A stretch of 64,000 bases of DNA, taken from Campylobacter sp. MG1. Lineage in GTDB: Bacteria > Campylobacterota > Campylobacteria > Campylobacterales > Campylobacteraceae. Location: NCBI RefSeq assembly GCF_026616895.1, contig NZ_JANYME010000006.1:62001-126000 (forward strand), read 5' to 3'. The translations under genes were made by a program, and so were the position numbers. Below the pieces are notes generated by a model that saw only the letters and a program-made list of their open reading frames with translations, ran no database searches and was not told the origin of the DNA. Below, piece by piece: positions 1-11,988 of this stretch. Position 1 is the first letter of the stretch; every line of letters begins with the position of its first letter.

Positions 1-482
1 GATGCTAAGCTAGATATTTTAAATACTTTTCCGATTATTAGCCAAAAAATAAGACCTATAATTACAGAATAAGGAACTAATAGTATTAAAGCTCCAGCCC
101 CACTAGCTACGCCTTTACCGCCATTAAAGCTTAAAAATATGCTATAGCAATGTCCTATAACACTAAGAACTGCCATAGCCCAAATTGTTGCTTCATTTAT
201 ATCTAAAAACATAGCAATACAAATTGGAAGCATAGCTTTTAAAAAATCACTTAACATAGTAGCTATTGCTAATTTTTTAGCCAATTTTGGATTAACTTGC
301 TTTACAACTCTTAATACATTTGTAGCTCCTATGCTTTTTGAACCTTGAGATTTAATATCAACATTCGCAAATTTTTTAGCATATATTAATCCAAAAGGAA
401 TTGAGCCTATTAAATAGGCTATTAACATACAAATTAAATTATTATTTGTAAATAAGTCAATTATAAATGTAATAAAATTCAT
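1..482 (-). CDS. plsY: Glycerol-3-phosphate acyltransferase PlsY, C-terminus cut by window edge
   Basis: Integral membrane enzyme that moves an acyl group from acyl-phosphate to glycerol-3-phosphate, the first step of phospholipid synthesis. I translated it from the minus strand starting at ATG 482-480. About 160 residues are visible of a family that is usually near 200. Near residues 28-50 it shows SIPFG followed by a G-S/K-S-x-G-x-TNVLR block, and near residue 110 a GHCYSIFLSFNGGKGVA stretch; both are PlsY signature regions. Several hydrophobic segments are visible. It starts 3 bases after the stop of the PilZ gene, so the two are probably co-transcribed. Identity is secure; the C-terminus lies outside the window. 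Confidence 0.93.
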   Translation of the reverse strand, partial: MNFITFIIDLFTNNNLICMLIAYLIGSIPFGLIYAKKFANVDIKSQGSKSIGATNVLRVVKQVNPKLAKKLAIATMLSDFLKAMLPICIAMFLDINEATIWAMAVLSVIGHCYSIFLSFNGGKGVASGAGALILLVPYSVIIGLIFWLIIGKVFKISSLA

Positions 483-485
483 ATC

Positions 486-1598
486 TTAATCTCTTTTATA
501 TAATTCTAGCTGGTTTTTAAGCTCTATTAGAGTTTCTTCAACTCTTTTTACAGCAAATTCTTTAATTTTTATAGAATCTTTTTGATTAGGTAATATTTCT
601 AAACAATACCTATAAGCATTTTGATATACAATCAAAACTACTAATTTAAAATTTAAATCGAGTTCAACATTTTCATTGCTGTTAGGTATATGTAATTTTA
701 TATGTGATTTTAAAATATCACCTTTTTTAAAACCTATATCTTCTGTAGAAACAACTCCGATTCCACCTTCTGATATGTCAAATAATTTTCCACTGATACT
801 TCTTCCATCATCATGCGTTAAAGTTATTTTTGTGAATTCATTAGGATGGACTCTTGGATACATTCTTTTTAATGCGTACATATGCATTTGGTTTTCAAAA
901 TCATTCAGGCATACTGTACAATTTGCTATATTACACCATAATATATTTGCTTTAATATTTTTCTTTAGGTACTGATTTTGTACTATATAAGCATTTTCTT
1001 CTTCTTTCATAGCAAGTATTTGCATTAAATCTAGTTTTACTACTATACTATTATTATCTACTTGTAAAATTTCACCAAAAGTTCTTACTGGTACACCATT
1101 GTATAAATTTAAAAATTCAAGTTTTTCACCTATACTTTTCATCTTTTTGAATGTATCAATAAATGATTCTTGTATAAAAAATCCATAGTTACTATTAGAA
1201 AATACATTAGTTTGATTGTTTTGTTGCTCGTTTAAAGGAAATTTAAAAAATATTGCAATGTATCTATTAAGAGCATTGGCTAAATATATTAGCAAAGTTG
1301 TATCTAAATTATTGTTCTCTACATATTTAGAAAAATCAATATATGTGATTAAAAGAAATTCAAAAAAACAAGCCTTGTCAAAATCTTTTGAGTTGGATAT
1401 TTTTTTTCCTACTTCTATATCAAATTTTTTAATTAATAACATAGAATAAAGTTCTTGATAACTTTCTAGTGTTTCTCTAGTTAAAGCCTTGCCTTCATTT
1501 TTATAGTATGATTGTATATTATTTATAAATTTATGTGTGTATTTTTCAAAGTAATCAATGCTAGAATCAATTAATTCATCTCTTCCATTAAAACTCAT
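486..1598 (-). CDS. PilZ-domain protein (cyclic di-GMP receptor candidate)
   Basis: Protein of 370 residues with a long N-terminal region of unknown fold and a C-terminal PilZ domain. The cyclic di-GMP signature is visible: an RxxxR motif (R-M-Y-P-R) near residues 245-250, followed about 20 residues later by D-I-S-E-G-G, matching DxSxxG. I chose ATG 1598 over the longer in-frame start at 1652 because GAAGGA lies just upstream of it and the added residues look non-coding. It is transcribed ahead of plsY and divergently from rplU. PilZ proteins in related bacteria affect motility and surface behaviour; the actual target is unknown. Two GGDEF proteins that could make its ligand lie near 28.6-30.8 kb. 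Confidence 0.85.
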   Translation of the reverse strand: MSFNGRDELIDSSIDYFEKYTHKFINNIQSYYKNEGKALTRETLESYQELYSMLLIKKFDIEVGKKISNSKDFDKACFFEFLLITYIDFSKYVENNNLDTTLLIYLANALNRYIAIFFKFPLNEQQNNQTNVFSNSNYGFFIQESFIDTFKKMKSIGEKLEFLNLYNGVPVRTFGEILQVDNNSIVVKLDLMQILAMKEEENAYIVQNQYLKKNIKANILWCNIANCTVCLNDFENQMHMYALKRMYPRVHPNEFTKITLTHDDGRSISGKLFDISEGGIGVVSTEDIGFKKGDILKSHIKLHIPNSNENVELDLNFKLVVLIVYQNAYRYCLEILPNQKDSIKIKEFAVKRVEETLIELKNQLELYKRD

Positions 1599-1678
1599 AT
1601 CAAAATTTCCTTCAGTTGAATTATTTTTATTAGTGTAGCAAAAAAAATACAATTTTAAATAAAAATTAATTATTTTTT

Positions 1679-1684
1679 GATAAT
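1679..1684 (+). promoter_or_regulatory. Putative -10 box of the rplU operon
   Basis: GATAAT preceded by TT and T-rich sequence, about 100 bases before the rplU start. Campylobacter sigma-70 promoters have a strong -10 and a weak T-rich upstream region, which fits. The spacer to rplU may hold a leader, but I see no clear hairpin in it. Confidence 0.4.
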
Positions 1685-1780
1685 ATTCGCTTTTTACAAC
1701 TCATTTAAGCTTATTTAAATCTTTAAATTTCTAATATTTAAAGTGCTTGATGGGACTTACTAAATTACAAAGGATGAATT

Positions 1781-2089
1781 ATGTATGCTATTTTTAAACA
1801 TAGCGGTAAGCAGTACAAAGTAAGTGTTGGCGACGAATTAAAGTTAGATCGCTTTGAAGCAGAGAAAAAGTCTATCGTAGAAGTTACAGATGTTTTAGCT
1901 GTTAACGATAAAGAATTAAAAATTGGTACCCCTTTTGTTAGTGGAGCGAAAGTTGTTCTTGAAGTTATCAACGAAGGAAAAGATAAAAAAGTTGTAATTT
2001 TTAAGAAAAGAAGAAGAAAAGACTCTAAATTAAAAAGAGGTTTTAGAAGACAATTTACTCGCGTAGTAGTAAAAGAAATTAAAGCGTAA
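1781..2089 (+). CDS. rplU: 50S ribosomal protein L21
   Basis: Large-subunit ribosomal protein of 102 residues, normal length for L21. It opens [14 protein letters not shown], the typical L21 start, and its C-terminal third is rich in Lys and Arg ([16 protein letters not shown]), as expected for 23S rRNA contact. AAAGGA lies upstream of the ATG. It is first in a plus-strand run and is followed after 11 bases by rpmA, the usual rplU-rpmA-obg order. Confidence 0.98.
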   Translation: MYAIFKHSGKQYKVSVGDELKLDRFEAEKKSIVEVTDVLAVNDKELKIGTPFVSGAKVVLEVINEGKDKKVVIFKKRRRKDSKLKRGFRRQFTRVVVKEIKA

Positions 2090-2100
2090 GGAGAAATACA

Positions 2101-2358
2101 ATGGCACACAAGAAAGGTCAAGGTTCAACTCAAAATAATAGAGATTCTATAGGTAGACGTTTAGGTGTTAAAAAATTTGGTGGAGAATTTGTAAGAGCTG
2201 GAAATATTATTATTCGCCAAAGAGGAACAGCAACTCACGCAGGAGCAAATGTTGGTATGGGAAGAGATCATACTATTTTTGCTTTAGTTGATGGTTTTGT
2301 TAAATTTGAAAGAAAAGACAAAAACCGCAAAAAAGTTTCTGTATATCCTGCAGTATAA
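2101..2358 (+). CDS. rpmA: 50S ribosomal protein L27
   Basis: Large-subunit protein of 85 residues. It starts directly [10 protein letters not shown], so it has the short tail that reaches toward the peptidyl-transferase centre without the cleaved extension seen in Firmicutes. The [22 protein letters not shown] core of L27 is clear. AAGGAG precedes the ATG, and obgE follows 24 bases later. Confidence 0.98.
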   Translation: MAHKKGQGSTQNNRDSIGRRLGVKKFGGEFVRAGNIIIRQRGTATHAGANVGMGRDHTIFALVDGFVKFERKDKNRKKVSVYPAV

Positions 2359-2382
2359 TTTAAATTAAAAGGAGCTTAGGTA

Positions 2383-3375
2383 ATGTTTGTTGATAGTATA
2401 AAAATTAGGCTGAGCTCTGGTAACGGCGGAGCGGGTGCTAGCTCATTTCGCCGTGAAAAACATGTTCCACTAGGTGGTCCTGATGGCGGTGATGGCGGTC
2501 GTGGTGGCGATGTAGTGGTTATTTGTGATAATAATCTTCATACTTTAGCGCATTTTAAAGGCAAAACACATTTAAAAGCTAGTAATGGTGATTGTGGATT
2601 ACCTAGAAATAAAAGTGGTAAAAAAGGCGAGAATTTAGAAATAAAAGTTCCAATAGGTACTCAAATTATTGATATTAATACCAATGAAATCTTACATGAC
2701 TTTACGAGTTTAGGAGAGCAAATAGTCTTATTAAATGGTGGTTTAGGTGGCCTTGGAAATAGACATTTTAAAAGTTCTGTTAATCAAAGACCTACATACG
2801 CTCAACCTGGCAAAAAAGGAGAAAGTCTAGAAGTAAGACTTGAATTAAAATTAATTGCTGATGTTGGATTAGTTGGATATCCTAATGTTGGAAAATCTAC
2901 TTTAATTAGTATAGTAAGTAATGCTAAGCCAGAAATTGCTGATTATGAATTTACAACTCTTACTCCAAAATTAGGTGTTGTAGATATTAATGATTACTCG
3001 TTTGTAATGGCTGATATACCAGGAATTATAGAAGGTGCTAGCGAAGGAAAAGGTTTAGGATATGAGTTCTTAAAACACATATCAAGGTCAAAATGCTTAT
3101 TATTTATGCTAGATAGTTTTAAAGAAATGAGCATTAAAGAACAATTTATTAATTTATACAAAGAACTTGAAGCTTATGGCTTGAATGATTTTAAATTTGC
3201 AGTTGCAATCACAAGATGTGATGTGGCTAAAGAGAATTTAATTCAAGAATTAGAACTTTTAAATGAGTATTTAAAAAGATATGATAATTTAGTTTTTGTT
3301 ACAAAAATATCTTCAGTTACTAATGATGGTATTAAAGAGTTAAAATTATCTTTATCAAAAATGTTATTTGAATAA
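2383..3375 (+). CDS. obgE: Obg family GTPase ObgE/CgtA
   Basis: Ribosome-associated GTPase acting in 50S maturation and stress control. Residues 1-157 are the glycine-rich Obg fold ([14 protein letters not shown] near 31-44). The G domain follows with GYPNVGKST at 165-173, DIPG at 211-214 and a G4 motif written TRCD at 277-280 instead of the usual NKxD. The protein ends at 330 residues, so the extra C-terminal domain found in some Obg proteins is absent. In C. jejuni proB lies next; here fmt starts 24 bases after the stop. Confidence 0.96.
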   Translation: MFVDSIKIRLSSGNGGAGASSFRREKHVPLGGPDGGDGGRGGDVVVICDNNLHTLAHFKGKTHLKASNGDCGLPRNKSGKKGENLEIKVPIGTQIIDINTNEILHDFTSLGEQIVLLNGGLGGLGNRHFKSSVNQRPTYAQPGKKGESLEVRLELKLIADVGLVGYPNVGKSTLISIVSNAKPEIADYEFTTLTPKLGVVDINDYSFVMADIPGIIEGASEGKGLGYEFLKHISRSKCLLFMLDSFKEMSIKEQFINLYKELEAYGLNDFKFAVAITRCDVAKENLIQELELLNEYLKRYDNLVFVTKISSVTNDGIKELKLSLSKMLFE

Positions 3376-3399
3376 CATATCTTAATTTTTAGGTATATC

Positions 3400-4308
3400 A
3401 TGAAAAAAAATATAGTATTTATGGGCACGCCCGAATTTTCGGCATTTATTTTAGAAGAGCTTAGTAAATTTCATAATGTAAGTCTAGTTTTAACCCAAAC
3501 AGATAAAGAAGTTGGAAGAAAAAAAATATTAACTCCAAGTCCGGTAAAAGAGATTGCGTTAAAACTAAACTTAGAATTAGCACAACCAAAAAGCTTAAGA
3601 AATAATGAAGAGATTAGAAATTTAATTAGCAATAAAAAACCAGATTTTATAATAGTTGCAGCTTATGGAAAAATACTACCAAAAGAGATTTTAGACATAG
3701 CACCTTGTATTAATACTCACGCTAGTTTACTTCCTTATTATAGAGGAGCTTCACCTATACAAAGTGCTATTTTAAATGGTGATATTGTAAGTGGAGTTAC
3801 ACTTATGAATATGGATATAGGTCTTGATACTGGAGATATTTTATATCAACAAGAATTAAATATTAAGGATTTAAATTCTCCACAAGTATTTGAAAAAATG
3901 TCTAAATTATCAGCAAAAATGCTTTTGGAATTTTTAGAAAATCCAAATTATTTTCAACCTATTAAACAAGATGATTCAAAGGTAACTCATACAAAAATTA
4001 TCAAAAAACAAGATGGTTTAATTGAGCTAAATAATGCTAAAGAAATATACCAAAAATATTTAGCATTTTATGATTGGCCTAATATATTTTTAGAAAATGG
4101 TTTAAAGCTAAATGAACTTGAATTGAATGAATGTGAAAGTGATAATAAAGAAGGGCTTATAAAAGAAATAGGTAAAAATTATTTAATTTTAACTTGTAAA
4201 AAAGGCAGCTTAAAAGTTTATAAATTGCAAGATGCAGGTAAAAAGTCTTTAGATGCTAATGTATATGTAAATGGTAAAAGGTTAAAACAAGGAGATAACA
4301 TTGTATAA
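3400..4308 (+). CDS. fmt: Methionyl-tRNA formyltransferase
   Basis: Adds a formyl group from 10-formyl-tetrahydrofolate to initiator methionyl-tRNA. At 302 residues it has normal length. MGTPEFS is near the N-terminus, and the catalytic region reads HASLLPYYRGASPIQ with the family SLLPxxRGAxPI motif, followed by an MDxGLDTGD block. The C-terminal tRNA-binding domain begins near residue 205. The start has only a weak Shine-Dalgarno (TTAGGT). The 3' end overlaps birA by 8 bases. Confidence 0.97.
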   Translation: MKKNIVFMGTPEFSAFILEELSKFHNVSLVLTQTDKEVGRKKILTPSPVKEIALKLNLELAQPKSLRNNEEIRNLISNKKPDFIIVAAYGKILPKEILDIAPCINTHASLLPYYRGASPIQSAILNGDIVSGVTLMNMDIGLDTGDILYQQELNIKDLNSPQVFEKMSKLSAKMLLEFLENPNYFQPIKQDDSKVTHTKIIKKQDGLIELNNAKEIYQKYLAFYDWPNIFLENGLKLNELELNECESDNKEGLIKEIGKNYLILTCKKGSLKVYKLQDAGKKSLDANVYVNGKRLKQGDNIV

Positions 4309-5038
4309 TCTAGCTTTTTGTAATTGTATAAGTTCAACTCAAGTTGAGCTTATAAATGCTATTAGAAATGGTTTTAAAGAACACGCATTTGCATTGGCTA
4401 CGCTTAAACAAACTAACGGAATTGGCTCTTGTAATAGAAATTGGATTAGCGATAATACTGATTCACTTGGCAATATAAATTCTAAGATTCATAATCAGTA
4501 TTTTAAAGATATAGATTTTATATTTTTTGATGAATATAATAAATTTAATTTAGATATAAAAAATAATTTATATTTATCTTTTTTTAATGATAATTTACCA
4601 GATGATTTACCTATTCAATCAGCTAGTATATATTATTCTATGATAATGAAAATAGTCTTAAAAGAATTTGGTTCAAAAGTTTTTATCAAATGGCCTAATG
4701 ATTTTTATTTAGATAATAAAAAAATTGGAGGGCTAATTACTGCAAAAATAAAAGATAAATTAGTTTGTGGTATTGGTATAAACATAACTACAGCACCAGT
4801 AGATGCTAATATTTTAGATATAGATATTTCATATTCAACATTACTTAAAACTTTTTTTGATAGAATAAATCTTAATATTTCTTGGAAAGAAATTTTTGAT
4901 TATTATAAGAGTGATTTTGAATTAAGTAGGTCGTTTTATTTTAAAAATGATGATAATACTTATTCATTAAATGATGTAAAATTATATGAAGATGGTTCTA
5001 TTTTAGTAGATAACAAAAGGATATATAGTTTAAGATGA
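4301..5038 (+). CDS. birA: Biotin-protein ligase BirA (no DNA-binding domain)
   Basis: Attaches biotin to the carrier protein of biotin enzymes through biotinyl-AMP. The start is TTG at 4301, chosen because AAGGAG lies six bases upstream. The protein has 245 residues and lacks the N-terminal helix-turn-helix of E. coli BirA, so it should not act as a repressor. KWPND at 130-134 and the GGLI and GIGINI stretches are clear. The biotinyl-AMP loop is unusual: QTNGIGSCNRNW replaces the usual QxxGRGRxGRxW. About 35-40 residues (roughly 51-87) then separate it from the NLYLSF strand, far more than in E. coli. The 3' end overlaps parA by 4 bases. Confidence 0.9.
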   Translation: MYNLAFCNCISSTQVELINAIRNGFKEHAFALATLKQTNGIGSCNRNWISDNTDSLGNINSKIHNQYFKDIDFIFFDEYNKFNLDIKNNLYLSFFNDNLPDDLPIQSASIYYSMIMKIVLKEFGSKVFIKWPNDFYLDNKKIGGLITAKIKDKLVCGIGINITTAPVDANILDIDISYSTLLKTFFDRINLNISWKEIFDYYKSDFELSRSFYFKNDDNTYSLNDVKLYEDGSILVDNKRIYSLR

Positions 5039-5805
5039 GTGAAATTATAACAATAGCTAATCAAAAGGGTGGGGTAGGTAAAACAACAACGGCAGTGAAT
5101 TTAGCAGCTTCTTTGGCTGTCGAAGAAAAAAAAGTTTTATTGATAGATTTAGACCCACAAGCGAATGCTACTACAGGATATGGATTTAAAAGAAGTGATT
5201 ATGAGTTTAATATCTACCATGTTTTAACTGGTAAAAAAACATTAAATGATATTATATTGAAAACTAATCTTGATAATTTAGATTTAGCCCCATCTAATAT
5301 ATTATTGACTGGTTTTGAACAGGAGATAGGAAATAATAACATTAAGCAAATTTTATCTAAAGCATTAAAAGATGTAGCGCTTAGATATGATTTTATTATA
5401 ATAGATTCACCACCATCTTTAGGTAATATTACTATAAATGCTTTAGTGGCAAGTACTGATGTAATTATTCCAATGCAATGTGAATTTTATGCGTTAGAAG
5501 GTTTAGCTATGATTTTTAATACTATAAAAACTATTAAAAAAAGTATGAATCCTAGATTAAAAATTAGGGGTATTTTGCCTACTATGTATAGTTCTCAGAA
5601 TAATTTATCTAAAGAAACCGTTGCTGATTTGCAGCAGCATTTTAATGAAAAATTATTTAAGAAAAATGGTGAAATTATTTTGATACCAAGAAATATAAAG
5701 CTTGCAGAATGTCCAGGTTTTGGCAAACCAATAGTTTTATATGATATAAAATCACCAGGTTGTATAGCATATCAAAATTTAGCTCAGTCTTTAATAGGAT
5801 TATAA
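5035..5805 (+). CDS. parA: Chromosome-partitioning ATPase ParA/Soj
   Basis: Deviant Walker-A ATPase that binds DNA and moves the ParB-parS complex during chromosome segregation. KGGVGKTT is near the N-terminus, followed by LLIDLDPQANAT and a FIIIDSPPSLG block, all typical of ParA. Length is 256 residues. It starts by an ATGA overlap with birA and is followed one base after its stop by parB, the normal partner. Confidence 0.97.
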   Translation: MSEIITIANQKGGVGKTTTAVNLAASLAVEEKKVLLIDLDPQANATTGYGFKRSDYEFNIYHVLTGKKTLNDIILKTNLDNLDLAPSNILLTGFEQEIGNNNIKQILSKALKDVALRYDFIIIDSPPSLGNITINALVASTDVIIPMQCEFYALEGLAMIFNTIKTIKKSMNPRLKIRGILPTMYSSQNNLSKETVADLQQHFNEKLFKKNGEIILIPRNIKLAECPGFGKPIVLYDIKSPGCIAYQNLAQSLIGL

Positions 5806-5806
5806 A

Positions 5807-6688
5807 ATGGCAAAGAAGTCTTTAGGTTCGAGTCTTGAAAATTTATTAGATGATATTTCATTAATTTATGATGAACAATTTAGTAATACATTCAATAATG
5901 ATTTAGATACTATAAAAGATATAGAAATTGATGATATTTCACCTAATCCTTATCAACCTAGAAAGTATTTTGACGAAAATACTATAAGTGAGTTAGCTAA
6001 TTCTATTAAAAATCATGGTTTATTACAACCTATAGTTATAATTGATGCTAATGAATTATGTGAAAAAGCTAAAGAAAATGGTGAGATTTTAGAAAGTAAA
6101 ACAAGATATTTTTTAGTAGCTGGTGAAAGAAGATTAAGAGCTGTTAAAAGTTTAGGTAATAAAACAATAAGATCTATTATTGCTAATATAGATTCAAGCA
6201 AAACAAGAGAATTGGCTTTACTTGAAAATATTCAAAGAGAAGATTTAAATCCCATAGAATTAGCTTTAGCATATAAAGAGATTATGAGAGTTAGAAATTT
6301 AACTCAAGATGAATTAGCACAAAGTATTCAAAAAAGTAGAACAAATATTGCGAATACTTTAAGATTGTTAAATTTAAATGAAAAAACACAAAAATATATA
6401 ATTGACGGTAAAATTTCAGCTGGTCATGCAAAAGTTATTGCTGGTCAGTTAGAGGATGAAGAAATTTTAGTTAATACAGTAATAGGTCAAAAATTAAATG
6501 TTAGAGATTGCGAAAAATTAGCTAATAAGCTTAAAGGTAAATCAAAAACTATTAATATTGATTTAGAAGTAATAGAAAAATTGAGGAAATTAGAAATTAA
6601 TTTTAAAATAAATAATTATAATATTATTTTCAACTTACAAGATGAGAAAACATTAAATTTTATTCAAAATTGCATAAAAAAATATTAA
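5807..6688 (+). CDS. parB: Chromosome-partitioning protein ParB/Spo0J
   Basis: CTP-dependent DNA clamp that loads at parS sites. At 293 residues it has the ParB order: NPYQPR (box of the CTPase domain), a GLLQPI segment, AGERRLRA, then ENIQREDLNPIE, and a helix-turn-helix around TQDELAQSIQKSRTNIANTL. A charged C-terminal dimerisation segment ends the protein. No clear parS palindrome was seen next to the operon. Confidence 0.96.
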   Translation: MAKKSLGSSLENLLDDISLIYDEQFSNTFNNDLDTIKDIEIDDISPNPYQPRKYFDENTISELANSIKNHGLLQPIVIIDANELCEKAKENGEILESKTRYFLVAGERRLRAVKSLGNKTIRSIIANIDSSKTRELALLENIQREDLNPIELALAYKEIMRVRNLTQDELAQSIQKSRTNIANTLRLLNLNEKTQKYIIDGKISAGHAKVIAGQLEDEEILVNTVIGQKLNVRDCEKLANKLKGKSKTINIDLEVIEKLRKLEINFKINNYNIIFNLQDEKTLNFIQNCIKKY

Positions 6689-6749
6689 GTTAAACATATT
6701 TTCATTTTTTTATGTTAGTATTGTTAGATATTACATTTAAGGAGAATAA

Positions 6750-7175
6750 ATGTTTGATGATTTAGACCCTAAGTTGATGTTGATAACAGGGGTTTTGTTT
6801 TTAATTCTTATTTGGGTTTTAAACAATATTCTTTATAAACCTCTTTTAAATTTTATGTCAAATAGAGAAGAAGGTATTAGAGAAGATGAAAATAAGATTA
6901 ATCAAAATAATTCTGATGTTAACAACAACGAAATTTTAATTGGTAAGATTTATGCTGATGCTAGAGCAAAGTCTCAAAGTATTAAAAATGAGCATATTAA
7001 GGTTGCTAAAGATAAAGCTGCTGATTTGGTTAATAAGAAGAAGCTTGCTTTAGATGAAGAATTTAGTGCATTTACATCTAATTTGATGTTAGAAAAAGAA
7101 AAGTTTAAAAATGAACTAAGGGAAGAATTAGTTGTTTGTAATGCTGTAATCAAGTCTAACTTGGATAGAATTTAG
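6750..7175 (+). CDS. atpF': ATP synthase Fo subunit b' (AtpF')
   Basis: One of two different b-type stalk subunits that tie F1 to the membrane part of the ATP synthase. Its 141 residues show one hydrophobic helix near the N-terminus (about 7-27) followed by a long charged helix. The adjacent second b gene and the order b'-b-delta-alpha-gamma-beta-epsilon fit the epsilonproteobacterial ATP synthase operon, which keeps subunits a and c elsewhere. AAGGAG lies six bases before the ATG. Confidence 0.9.
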   Translation: MFDDLDPKLMLITGVLFLILIWVLNNILYKPLLNFMSNREEGIREDENKINQNNSDVNNNEILIGKIYADARAKSQSIKNEHIKVAKDKAADLVNKKKLALDEEFSAFTSNLMLEKEKFKNELREELVVCNAVIKSNLDRI

Positions 7176-7184
7176 AGGTGTTTT

Positions 7185-7673
7185 ATGAATAGGATAATTT
7201 TGATTTTATTACCTAGTTTTTTATTAGCTTCAGAGACTGATATATTACCTAGAAGTATCAATTTTGTAATTTTTGTGATTATTATGTATTACTTAATTGC
7301 TGATAAAGTTAAGGTTATATATAACAGTAGGATTAGCTCTATACAAAATCGGTTAATAACTATTGAAAAAGATTTAGATGAAGCAAAGAAAAAAAAGGAA
7401 GATGCTATTAAAAGAATAGAAAAAGCTAATAATGAGGCTGATGAGATAGTTGCTTTAGCTAAATTACAAGCTGAAAAAATTGGTGAAAATATATTAAAAG
7501 ATGTTGAATCTGAAATCAGTCAGTTAGAAAAAACTCACAATGAGCATAAAATTTTTGCTGAGAGAAAAGCTAAATTAGAAGTTGTTGATGAGTTACTTGA
7601 TGAGATATTAAAGTCTAATATTAATTTGAAACAAAAAGAATTATTAGATATTATTTATAAAAAGGTAAGCTGA
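7185..7673 (+). CDS. atpF: ATP synthase Fo subunit b
   Basis: Second stalk subunit, 162 residues. A signal-like hydrophobic start (MNRIILILLPSFLLA) is followed by a second hydrophobic helix near 25-42 and then a long heptad-rich charged helix. The very hydrophobic start with a small residue at its end may be cleaved, as reported for some b subunits. Starts 9 bases after atpF' and shares one base with atpH. Confidence 0.9.
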   Translation: MNRIILILLPSFLLASETDILPRSINFVIFVIIMYYLIADKVKVIYNSRISSIQNRLITIEKDLDEAKKKKEDAIKRIEKANNEADEIVALAKLQAEKIGENILKDVESEISQLEKTHNEHKIFAERKAKLEVVDELLDEILKSNINLKQKELLDIIYKKVS

Positions 7674-8179
7674 TGGAAAAGTATTCAAGTATAATAATGA
7701 ATAGAAATGATAGATCAGAATTTTTATTAAACTTAGAAATTTTAAGTTATGCTTTTAAAGATAAAAAATTATTAGAAGTAATTAAAGCGGTTGATATAAA
7801 ATCAGATGTTAAAATTAGATTTTTGCTTAGCTTGTTGCAAAATACTAAACAGGAATTTATTAATTTTTTAAAGGTTTTAATATTAAATAATAAATTGGAG
7901 TTAATTCCACTTATTTATGATAATTTAGTTAAAAAAATAGCGTTAGAAGATAATATTTGTTATGGTGTTATATATTCTAAGGAAAGTATTTTAGATGACG
8001 ATATAAGAATTTATGAAAATAAACTTAGTGAACGTTTTTCTAAAAATATAAAATTAAAAAATATTATTAGTAATAATGATGAGATTAGGGTTTATATAGA
8101 AGACTTAGGGTATGAAATTACAGTTTCAAATACTTCATTAAGAGAAAAACTAAAACAGCATATAATAAAAGTAATTTAA
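7673..8179 (+). CDS. atpH: ATP synthase F1 subunit delta
   Basis: Connects the top of F1 to the b stalk. Its 168 residues are mostly helical, with the poorly conserved N-terminus typical of delta and the better conserved C-terminal block (DLGYEITVSNTSLREKLKQH). Identity rests on this C-terminus and on its place between atpF and atpA. Confidence 0.9.
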   Translation: MEKYSSIIMNRNDRSEFLLNLEILSYAFKDKKLLEVIKAVDIKSDVKIRFLLSLLQNTKQEFINFLKVLILNNKLELIPLIYDNLVKKIALEDNICYGVIYSKESILDDDIRIYENKLSERFSKNIKLKNIISNNDEIRVYIEDLGYEITVSNTSLREKLKQHIIKVI

Positions 8180-8188
8180 GGAGCAAGA

Positions 8189-9694
8189 GTGAGTTTTAAT
8201 GCAAATGAAATTAGTTCAATTATAAAAGAGAGAATTGAAAATTTTGATTTAAATTTAGAAATCGAAGAAACAGGTAAGGTGATTTCAGTAGCCGATGGTG
8301 TTGCTAATGTTTTTGGCTTAAAAAATGTTATGGCTGGTGAAATGGTTGAATTTGAAAATGGTGAAAAAGGTATGGCGCTGAATTTAGAAGAAAGCAGTGT
8401 TGGTATCGTTGTTTTAGGTTCAGATTCAAAAATTAAAGAAGGTAGTTCAGTTAAGAGATTAAAGCAATTATTAAAAGTTCCAGTTGGTGGTGAATTAGTA
8501 GGGCGTGTTGTTAATGCCTTAGGTGAACCAATTGATGCTAAAGGTGTTATTAATACTAGTAAGTTTGCTTTTGTAGAAGAAAAAGCTAAAGGTATTATGG
8601 CTAGAAAAAGTGTCCATGAGCCTTTACAAACTGGTCTTAAGGCTATAGATGCTTTGGTACCAATTGGTCGTGGACAAAGAGAATTAATTATTGGAGATAG
8701 ACAAACAGGGAAAACAACCGTGGCTGTAGATACCATAATTAATCAAAAGGGACAAGATGTAATTTGTATATATGTTGCGATAGGGCAAAAACAAAGTACT
8801 GTTGCTCAAGTTGTTAAAAAACTTGAAGAACATGGTGCTATGGATTATACTATAGTAGTAAGTGCAACTGCAAGTGATGCGGCAGCATTGCAATATCTTG
8901 CACCATATACAGGCGTTACAATGGGTGAATATTTTAGAGATAATTCTCGTCATGCTTTAATAGTTTATGATGATTTAAGTAAGCACGCAGTAGCTTATCG
9001 TGAAATGAGCTTGATTTTACGCCGTCCTCCAGGTCGTGAAGCTTATCCAGGGGATGTATTCTATCTACACTCAAGATTATTAGAAAGAGCTTCGAAATTA
9101 AGTGATGCTTTAGGTGCGGGTTCATTAACAGCTTTACCTATTATTGAAACTCAAGCAGGAGATGTTTCAGCATATATACCAACTAACGTTATTTCAATTA
9201 CAGATGGACAAATATTCTTAGAAACCGATTTATTTAACTCTGGTATTCGTCCTGCTATTAACGTAGGTTTGTCAGTATCTAGGGTAGGTGGTTCTGCTCA
9301 AATTAAAGCTACAAAACAAGTATCAGGAACACTAAGATTAGACCTTGCACAATATCGTGAATTACAAGCATTCGCACAATTTGCAAGTGATTTAGATGAG
9401 AGTTCAAGAAAACAATTAGAGCGTGGTCAAAGAATGGTTGAAGTGCTAAAACAGCCACCTTATTTACCACTTCCAATAGAAAAGCAAATAATATTAATTT
9501 ATGCTGGTTCTAGAGGATTTTTAGATGATGTTGAACTCAATAAAATTAGTAAATTTGAAGTAGAATTATATAATTATGTAGAATTGAAGGCACCAGAGAT
9601 ATTTGAACAAATAAGAACTAAAAAAGCTATAGATAAAGAATTAGAAGAAAAAATTAATAATTTATTAAATGAGTTTAAAGTAACACAAGCGTAG
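8189..9694 (+). CDS. atpA: ATP synthase F1 subunit alpha
   Basis: Non-catalytic nucleotide-binding subunit of F1, 501 residues. The P-loop GDRQTGKT is at 169-176, and [25 protein letters not shown] is the conserved subunit interface. The start codon is GTG at 8189, supported by AAGGAG six bases upstream and by the usual N-terminal spacing. Confidence 0.99.
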   Translation: MSFNANEISSIIKERIENFDLNLEIEETGKVISVADGVANVFGLKNVMAGEMVEFENGEKGMALNLEESSVGIVVLGSDSKIKEGSSVKRLKQLLKVPVGGELVGRVVNALGEPIDAKGVINTSKFAFVEEKAKGIMARKSVHEPLQTGLKAIDALVPIGRGQRELIIGDRQTGKTTVAVDTIINQKGQDVICIYVAIGQKQSTVAQVVKKLEEHGAMDYTIVVSATASDAAALQYLAPYTGVTMGEYFRDNSRHALIVYDDLSKHAVAYREMSLILRRPPGREAYPGDVFYLHSRLLERASKLSDALGAGSLTALPIIETQAGDVSAYIPTNVISITDGQIFLETDLFNSGIRPAINVGLSVSRVGGSAQIKATKQVSGTLRLDLAQYRELQAFAQFASDLDESSRKQLERGQRMVEVLKQPPYLPLPIEKQIILIYAGSRGFLDDVELNKISKFEVELYNYVELKAPEIFEQIRTKKAIDKELEEKINNLLNEFKVTQA

Positions 9695-9702
9695 GTTTAA
9701 TT

Positions 9703-11987
<2,285 letters not shown>

Positions 11988-11988
11988 T

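Noticed and set aside
676-975. Plus-strand open frame of 99 residues
   Set aside because: Lies opposite the PilZ gene and has no ribosome site or protein-like pattern; a shadow frame.
8176-8736. Minus-strand open frame of 186 residues opposite atpA
   Set aside because: atpA is certain on the other strand; the frame is Ser/Leu/Thr/Pro-rich as expected from reverse-strand reading of AT-rich coding DNA.
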